DNA from: Mesorhizobium loti | Lineage (GTDB): Bacteria > Pseudomonadota > Alphaproteobacteria > Rhizobiales > Rhizobiaceae | Direction: 5' to 3' | DNA: 64,000 nucleotides | Assembly: GCA_014189435.1 (NCBI GenBank) | Contig: CP050293.1 | Location: 4,345,001-4,409,000 of the forward strand | In this document: piece after piece, positions 59,527 to 64,000 of the stretch | Layout of the letters: each line of letters starts with the position of its first letter | Position numbering within the stretch: position 1 is the stretch's first letter | Made by a program: the position numbers and the translations under genes | Notes under the pieces: generated by a model | The model's input: the letters and a program-made list of their open reading frames with translations, nothing else | The model's database searches: none | Told to the model about the DNA's origin: nothing

Positions 59527-61052
59527 TGACAGTCCATTTCAAATCTTCTCTCGAAGGCCCCAACCTGCGCGGCATGGCGATCGTCTCGGAGCCGGAAGCA
59601 GCCGCCCGCATCGGCATCAACCGCATCGGCGGTGAGTGGATTGCCGGCAGCTCCGGCAAATTCCTGAAAATCGATAGCCCTTCGACGGGCGAGCATCTCG
59701 GCTACCTCTCGCTTTCCACCCGCGCCGATGTCGGTCGTGCGGTGAAAGCCGCCGAAGGCGCACGCGAGGCCATGCGCAAGATGGGAACTTTTGCGCGCGC
59801 GCAATTGTGCTTGCGCATTGCCGATGCGATCGACAAGCGCGCGGAAGAATTGGCACGCCTGCTTTGCCTGGAGCAGGGAAAGCCGTTCCACAGCGAAGCG
59901 AAGGGCGAGGCCGCCGCGGCAGCTCTCGGTTTCCGCAATGCGGCAGAGCAGATGAAGTGGCTGGAGACGGCGGCGTTTCCGTTGGCCGATGTCAACAAGC
60001 GCGCCTTCAGCTTCCTGCAGCCGAAGGGAGTCTTTGCCATCATCACGCCCTGGAATTTCCCGCTCGCCCTGCCCTGCCTCTATTATCTCGGACCGGCCGT
60101 CGCAACAGGCAACACCGTCGTCTGGGTGCCGGCGCCGACGACGTCGCTGATTGCGACGGCGCTTGTCGAATGCTTCATCGAGGCGGGCCTGCCGGATGGC
60201 GTCATCAATCTCGTTCTGGGTGACGGTGCCGAGGTGGGCGACGAGGCGGTCGTTCATCCGGGCACCCATGCCATCGGCTTCACCGGCAGTTCCGCCACCG
60301 GCGCGACGATCGCCCGGCGTGGCGCGGGCAAGCCGCTTCTGCTCGAAATGGGCGGCAACGGTCCGACCATCGTCCTGGCCGACGCCGATATCGACATGGC
60401 CGCCGCTCAGGTGGGAGCCGGCTGCTTTGCCAATGCCGGGCAGATCTGCACGGCCACCGAACGCGTGCTGGTGCACAAATCCATCCATGACCGTTTCATC
60501 GAAGGTCTCGTGAAGGCGGCGTCGAAGGTAAAAATGGGCGACCCTTTCGATCCCGCGACCACGATGGGTCCGATCAACAATGCGGTGGCCGTCGACAAGG
60601 TGCTCAGCCACATCGCGGACGCGCGCGCGCGTGGCGCCGATATCGTCACCGGCGGCAATGTGGCGCCGGGTTTTGCCACCAATCTCTATTTCGAGCCGTC
60701 GATCGTCACAGGACTGACCCGGGAAAGCCTGCTCAATGTCGAGGAGTCCTTCGGGCCGATCGCACCTGTGCTGACCTTCGAGACCGACGAGGAGGCGATG
60801 GAACTTGCGGCGTCCAGCCCTTACGGCCTGTCGGCCGCGGTCTTCACCAGCACCATCAAGAATGCTTTTGCCTATGCTGAAAGCCTGAAGGTCGGCATCG
60901 TCAACATCAACGAGATGAGCTGCTATTGGGAGCCGCACATCCCTGCCGGCGGCGCCGCTGGGACGCAGAGCGGCCTCGGTCGCACCGGGGGTCGGCACAC
61001 GCTGATGGAAATGTGCGACCTGAAGACGATTACTGTGGATATCACCCGCTGA
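59523..61052 (+). CDS. NAD(P)-dependent aldehyde dehydrogenase
   Basis: A 509-residue aldehyde dehydrogenase. Catalytic cysteine is C309 (NAGQICTATERV) and the general base is E275 (LLLEMGGNGP); the cofactor region includes ITPWNFPLALP and GFTGSSATGATIA. It converts an aldehyde to the acid. The start at 59523 (two tandem ATGs) follows AAGGAACGC and overlaps the amidohydrolase stop. It is the likely next step after the GMC oxidoreductase at 61233, which makes aldehydes from alcohols. Confidence 0.92.
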   Translation: MMTVHFKSSLEGPNLRGMAIVSEPEAAARIGINRIGGEWIAGSSGKFLKIDSPSTGEHLGYLSLSTRADVGRAVKAAEGAREAMRKMGTFARAQLCLRIADAIDKRAEELARLLCLEQGKPFHSEAKGEAAAAALGFRNAAEQMKWLETAAFPLADVNKRAFSFLQPKGVFAIITPWNFPLALPCLYYLGPAVATGNTVVWVPAPTTSLIATALVECFIEAGLPDGVINLVLGDGAEVGDEAVVHPGTHAIGFTGSSATGATIARRGAGKPLLLEMGGNGPTIVLADADIDMAAAQVGAGCFANAGQICTATERVLVHKSIHDRFIEGLVKAASKVKMGDPFDPATTMGPINNAVAVDKVLSHIADARARGADIVTGGNVAPGFATNLYFEPSIVTGLTRESLLNVEESFGPIAPVLTFETDEEAMELAASSPYGLSAAVFTSTIKNAFAYAESLKVGIVNINEMSCYWEPHIPAGGAAGTQSGLGRTGGRHTLMEMCDLKTITVDITR

Positions 61053-61068
61053 TGTCCACGGCCCGCGC

Positions 61069-61184
61069 CTAGAGCCGGATGATTTCAGGTCGAATCGACC
61101 TGAAATCTGAATCCGCCTCTAACTCAAAGAGATAGAGCATGATGTCGTCCGAAAACCGCTTCGCACTTTTCGGCATCATGCTCT
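61069..61184. repeat. Composite palindromic intergenic repeat (Mesorhizobium type)
   Basis: Part one is GATTTCAGGTCGA and its exact reverse complement around one base (61081-61107). Part two (61134-61184) has outer arms AGAGCATGATG / CATCATGCTCT and inner CCGAAAA / TTTTCGG. It lies between the convergent aldehyde dehydrogenase and GMC genes and could end both transcripts. Repeats containing AGAGCATGATG and CCGAAAA are widespread in Mesorhizobium. Confidence 0.8.
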
Positions 61185-61232
61185 TGTGCGCGGGCCTGTC
61201 CTCGCGACCGTATGCCGTTCGGCAGCGAGATG

Positions 61233-62795
61233 TCAGATGGACCGGCGCAGGCTGTCGGCCATTTTCTCACCAATCATGATCGAGGTGAGATTGGTGTTTG
61301 CCTGGCAATCGAGCGGCATGATCGACGCGTCGATCACCCGCAGCCCTTCAAAACCGTAGACCCGACATTCCGGATCGACCACGGCCTCGCCGGGTCGTCC
61401 CATGCAACAGCCGCCGATCCCATGCTGTGCATCGGAAGACTGCGCCAGCAGGAAATTGTCGACCTCTTCGTCGCTTGCCGTTTCGAGCCATGACAAAGGC
61501 AGATCGGAATCCCCCAGCAGGATACGCTCGGCGATCGCCTGGATCGGCGCCTGCCGGGCAATCTCGCCAAGATGGCGATAGGCGATACGCATGCGCTGAA
61601 GATCCATTGGATCGTCCAGCATGTTCTCTTCCACGATCGGCTGGTCGAAGGGATTGGCGGAGCGCAACTGCACGGTGCCGCGGCTCTTGGCTTCCATCAG
61701 GATCAAATTGACCATGGCCTCGCCGAACTGGGCGCTGTCGGATTCCACGCCGATACCGCCATGGTTCATGGCGACGTAGAGAATGTCGTCACGCTCGGCA
61801 CCCGGCACGCCGGAACTCATCCGCACACAGCAGTTGGTATGCCGCGCGTCGACATCGGTCGCCTTGAATTCGGGCTTCAGCTTCAGTTCGATGCGGCAAT
61901 AGGGATGGTCGAAGAACCCTTCGCCGACCGGCAGGTCGGCAAGCACCTCGATGTCCTTTCGGTTCAAGAGAGCCGCCGGACCGATGCCGGAGCGTTGCAG
62001 GATGACCGGAGAGTGGATGGCGCCGGCCGAGAGGATGACCAGCGGCGCCTCGAATTTGCGAACCTGACCGTCCACGATGGCCAAAACGCCGATCGCCGTC
62101 TTGCCATCGAAAAGCACCTTGTCCACCGTCGCCTGGCCGATGATGGTGAGGTTCGGCCGGTCACGGGCAGCTTCCAGATAGCCGTCATTGACCGACACGC
62201 GCTTGCTGTCTCGACTGTTGATCGGGTAGGTGCAAGCCCCTTCGGCATCCGGAGCATTGAGATCGTCATGCCAGGGATGGCCGAGAGCCATCGCGCTTTG
62301 GCGCATGGCCTTGTCGACATTTCCCCAGCTTTCGACGGGCGCGCGGTAGATCGGAATCGGGCCATTGCTGCCGTGAAAATTGGCCGCGATCGGGTCATCC
62401 TCCAGGCGGCAGAAGAAGGGCAGCACGTCGGCTCCCGACCAGCCCTTGCATCCGATTTCCTCCCAGCGGTCGAAGGCATGGAGCACGCCGCGAATGGCAA
62501 TTTGCCCATTGACGGAAGTCGAGCCACCAAGCCCCTTGCCGCGCCAGTAGACCCGATGCTCCTGCCGCTTCGTGCGGCGAGCCATCAGGTCGGAATACAT
62601 GTATTGTTGCTGAAAACGATCGGGAAGCAGCAGGTTGAAGGGATTTGGACTCGCCATCTCAGAAGGTTGCTCGCCGCTCCGGTAGTCCGGCCCCGCTTCC
62701 AGCAAAAGCACGGTCGTGGCCGCATCTTCGGTTAGCCGGGCGGCAAGAACAGCCCCGGCTGCGCCGGCTCCGACAACGATGACATCAAACGGCAT
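61233..62795 (-). CDS. GMC-family FAD alcohol oxidoreductase (choline dehydrogenase-like)
   Basis: A 520-residue flavoprotein. The FAD motif is VIVVGAGAAGAVLAARLTE, the GMC signature 1 region GKGLGGSTSVNGQIAIRG, and the catalytic histidine lies in DAQHGIGGCCMG; an asparagine in ANTNLTSIMIGEKMAD completes the site. It oxidises a primary alcohol to an aldehyde. ATG 62795 follows GGGGAG. It is opposite to the aldehyde dehydrogenase gene across a repeat, and its promoter carries the 9-mer of the IclR operator, so both probably serve one pathway. Confidence 0.9.
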   Translation of the reverse strand: MPFDVIVVGAGAAGAVLAARLTEDAATTVLLLEAGPDYRSGEQPSEMASPNPFNLLLPDRFQQQYMYSDLMARRTKRQEHRVYWRGKGLGGSTSVNGQIAIRGVLHAFDRWEEIGCKGWSGADVLPFFCRLEDDPIAANFHGSNGPIPIYRAPVESWGNVDKAMRQSAMALGHPWHDDLNAPDAEGACTYPINSRDSKRVSVNDGYLEAARDRPNLTIIGQATVDKVLFDGKTAIGVLAIVDGQVRKFEAPLVILSAGAIHSPVILQRSGIGPAALLNRKDIEVLADLPVGEGFFDHPYCRIELKLKPEFKATDVDARHTNCCVRMSSGVPGAERDDILYVAMNHGGIGVESDSAQFGEAMVNLILMEAKSRGTVQLRSANPFDQPIVEENMLDDPMDLQRMRIAYRHLGEIARQAPIQAIAERILLGDSDLPLSWLETASDEEVDNFLLAQSSDAQHGIGGCCMGRPGEAVVDPECRVYGFEGLRVIDASIMPLDCQANTNLTSIMIGEKMADSLRRSI

Positions 62796-63125
62796 GCCGC
62801 ACTCCCCGGATTCGACCAATGCACGGCTGGCTCGACCGCGACATCATGTTGATGTCACCATTATCTGCCGGCATTCAGGGTCAGCGACGGACGCCGGAAC
62901 CGACTACCTTAGCCGCCATTGCACGACGGCAAGATCACCATGATTTGTTTTATATGTAAATATGATTTCGTATATGAACCTTTCGGAAATGCTCCTTTTC
63001 TGTGTCCATCCTTGGGGAGATCGACGCACCGCCGAACCCATGGAACCCTCGCATCAAAATTCGTTCCAAGCGGGTTCTACCGGTCAACTCATGACCGCCG
63101 GATCGAACCTGAACCAGGAAGCCGA
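62796..63125. promoter_or_regulatory. Control region of the GMC gene with a second GTTTTATAT motif
   Basis: No gene is seen in these 330 bases. GTTTTATAT at 62947-62955 is identical to the left arm of the IclR operator at 50796, and ATATGAAC about 20 bases further is a partial match to the right arm. The surrounding 50 bases are AT-rich and suit a promoter for the leftward GMC gene. Confidence 0.5.
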
Positions 63126-64000
63126 CTACGGCTGGGCCAAACGCGCCGGCGAAAGATCCCTCTCGGATAGTCCATTCGCGAGCAGGTCTGCAGGCAGGCG
63201 TCCCGAAACAATCAGGTCGGCTGCGGCACGGCCAAGGGCCGGGGCCATCATGATTCCATAACCGCCCTGGCCTGCAAGCCAGAAGAAGTCGGGCGCTGCG
63301 GCGTCGTAGCCCAGCACGGGCGCCTGGTCGGCTACGAAGGAGCGCAGACCCGCCCAGCGCTTTGCAATATGGCTGACGGTTGCCAGCGTCTCGCGCTGCA
63401 GCCAATCGACCAGCACTGCCACGTCCCATTCGTCAGGCTGGATATCCTGCGGTTCGATCGGCGTCTGGTCCCCCGGTGATGCCATGATCCTGCCGGCGTC
63501 CGGCTTGATGTAGGCATCGGCGGCAACGTAGTCGACGGCAGGCATTTTGGCGATGTCCAGCCCCGGAGGTCCGTCGACGATGATTGCGGTGCGCCGCTTC
63601 GCCACCAGCCCGATCGGGCCAGCGCCGGCCATGTCGCCGATCTCTCCAGCCCAGGCACCTGCCGCGTTGACGACAATTCGCCCTTTCACCGAGAAATCTC
63701 CAGCTGAGGCTTTCCAGAGGCCGTCGCGGCGATCCAGTTTCGTGATGCGCTTGCCGCAAAGGACGAGCCCGCCGCGCTGCCTGATGCCGCGCAGGAAACC
63801 CTGGTGGAGGGAGGCGACATCGATGTCCATGACGTCGCGTTCAAAGGCCGACGCCGCGACGCGTTCGCGGCGAAGCAACGGTGCCAAGGAGAGAGTGCCA
63901 GCCGCATCCAGTTTCCGGATTTCGTATCCGTCCGTCGACAGATCGAGGATCGGCGCCAGCAGGTCTTCCTCGCCGTGAGCTGCCACCGTCAACATGCCGC
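63126..64000 (-). CDS. DAO-family FAD oxidoreductase (N-terminus beyond the window)
   Basis: Only the C-terminal 291 or so residues are visible; the FAD-binding N-terminus is off the right edge. Recognisable parts are DIDVASLHQGFLRGIRQRGG, VVNAAGAWAGEIGDMAG (FAD-contact motif of DAO proteins), RWAGLRSFVADQAPVLGYD and the C-terminal WLAGQGGYGIMMAPALGRAA. These resemble D-amino acid dehydrogenase/glycine- or sarcosine-oxidase-like proteins. It lies 330 bases upstream of the GMC gene on the same strand. An amine- or amino-acid-oxidising role would suit a pathway that includes a deacylase and an amidohydrolase. Confidence 0.85.
   Translation of the reverse strand, partial: GMLTVAAHGEEDLLAPILDLSTDGYEIRKLDAAGTLSLAPLLRRERVAASAFERDVMDIDVASLHQGFLRGIRQRGGLVLCGKRITKLDRRDGLWKASAGDFSVKGRIVVNAAGAWAGEIGDMAGAGPIGLVAKRRTAIIVDGPPGLDIAKMPAVDYVAADAYIKPDAGRIMASPGDQTPIEPQDIQPDEWDVAVLVDWLQRETLATVSHIAKRWAGLRSFVADQAPVLGYDAAAPDFFWLAGQGGYGIMMAPALGRAAADLIVSGRLPADLLANGLSERDLSPARLAQP

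Noticed and set aside
59346..60998. Minus-strand 550-codon open frame opposite the aldehyde dehydrogenase
   Set aside because: It is a shadow frame; the aldehyde dehydrogenase has catalytic residues and correct operon spacing.

Overview
The window looks like chromosome or large-plasmid DNA of a GC-rich alphaproteobacterium, most likely Mesorhizobium or a close Rhizobiales relative. Support: GC-rich codon use, fructose-type ABC transporters in frcBCA order, many sugar transporters with ROK, DeoR, GntR and IclR regulators, and two palindromic intergenic repeats of the kind scattered through Mesorhizobium genomes (33457-33540 and 61069-61184). The genus is inferred from gene content and repeats. 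No rRNA, tRNA, CRISPR array, integrase or transposase was seen. Both edges cut a gene.

Region A (1-6306) encodes exported caspase-like proteins on the minus strand: a caspase/Sel1-repeat protein, a small glycine-tailed lipoprotein, a YceI-OmpA fusion, and a second caspase-like protein cut by the left edge that carries a CxxCH motif. A plus-strand gene of unknown function follows.

Region B (6392-21851) is a complete group-5 soluble di-iron monooxygenase locus (propane/acetone/phenol monooxygenase, mimABCD = prmABCD). On the minus strand the order is hydroxylase large subunit, reductase, hydroxylase small subunit, coupling protein, amidohydrolase, DUF59 protein, GroEL-like chaperonin, zinc alcohol dehydrogenase and a DUF1097 membrane protein. 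A sigma-54 activator (6392-8470) faces this operon, and a consensus -24/-12 promoter lies at 18515-18531 with TGTAA half-sites upstream. Divergent from mimA is a four-gene operon (157 aa, 107 aa coiled coil, beta-propeller, 57 aa) matching nothing I recognise. It ends against fghA (S-formylglutathione hydrolase). This operon is the best candidate for an undescribed accessory module.

Region C (22014-31490) is a sugar pathway: DeoR repressor, SDR dehydrogenase and an ADP-dependent-type kinase on one strand; a class I aldolase-like barrel protein, a complete MalEFGK-type ABC transporter and a second SDR on the other. Region D (31562-42718) holds an ROK regulator between a transketolase/FGGY-kinase/frcBCA-like operon and a second ribose-type ABC operon whose binding protein is frameshifted. 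All three control regions share a similar AT-rich motif. Region E (42982-49822) holds a GntR regulator, a NanE-NanK fusion with a tandem repeat at its joint, a CUT1-type transporter without its own ATPase, and an LhgO-like oxidase.

Region F (49953-64000) is an IclR-controlled set: a DoeB-like deacylase, an EutB-like dehydratase, a ribose-type ABC system whose permease and double ATPase are fused, a Gfo/Idh oxidoreductase, a second permease, a creatininase-family amidohydrolase, an aldehyde dehydrogenase, and on the opposite strand a GMC oxidoreductase and a DAO-family oxidase. A 9-mer inverted repeat at the IclR promoter reappears upstream of the GMC gene, so the whole set may be one pathway for an amide- or acyl-linked, alcohol-bearing compound. 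The substrate is unknown.

A recurring layout is a strong hairpin just after genes for a high-demand subunit (three binding proteins and mimA), consistent with unequal expression along each operon.
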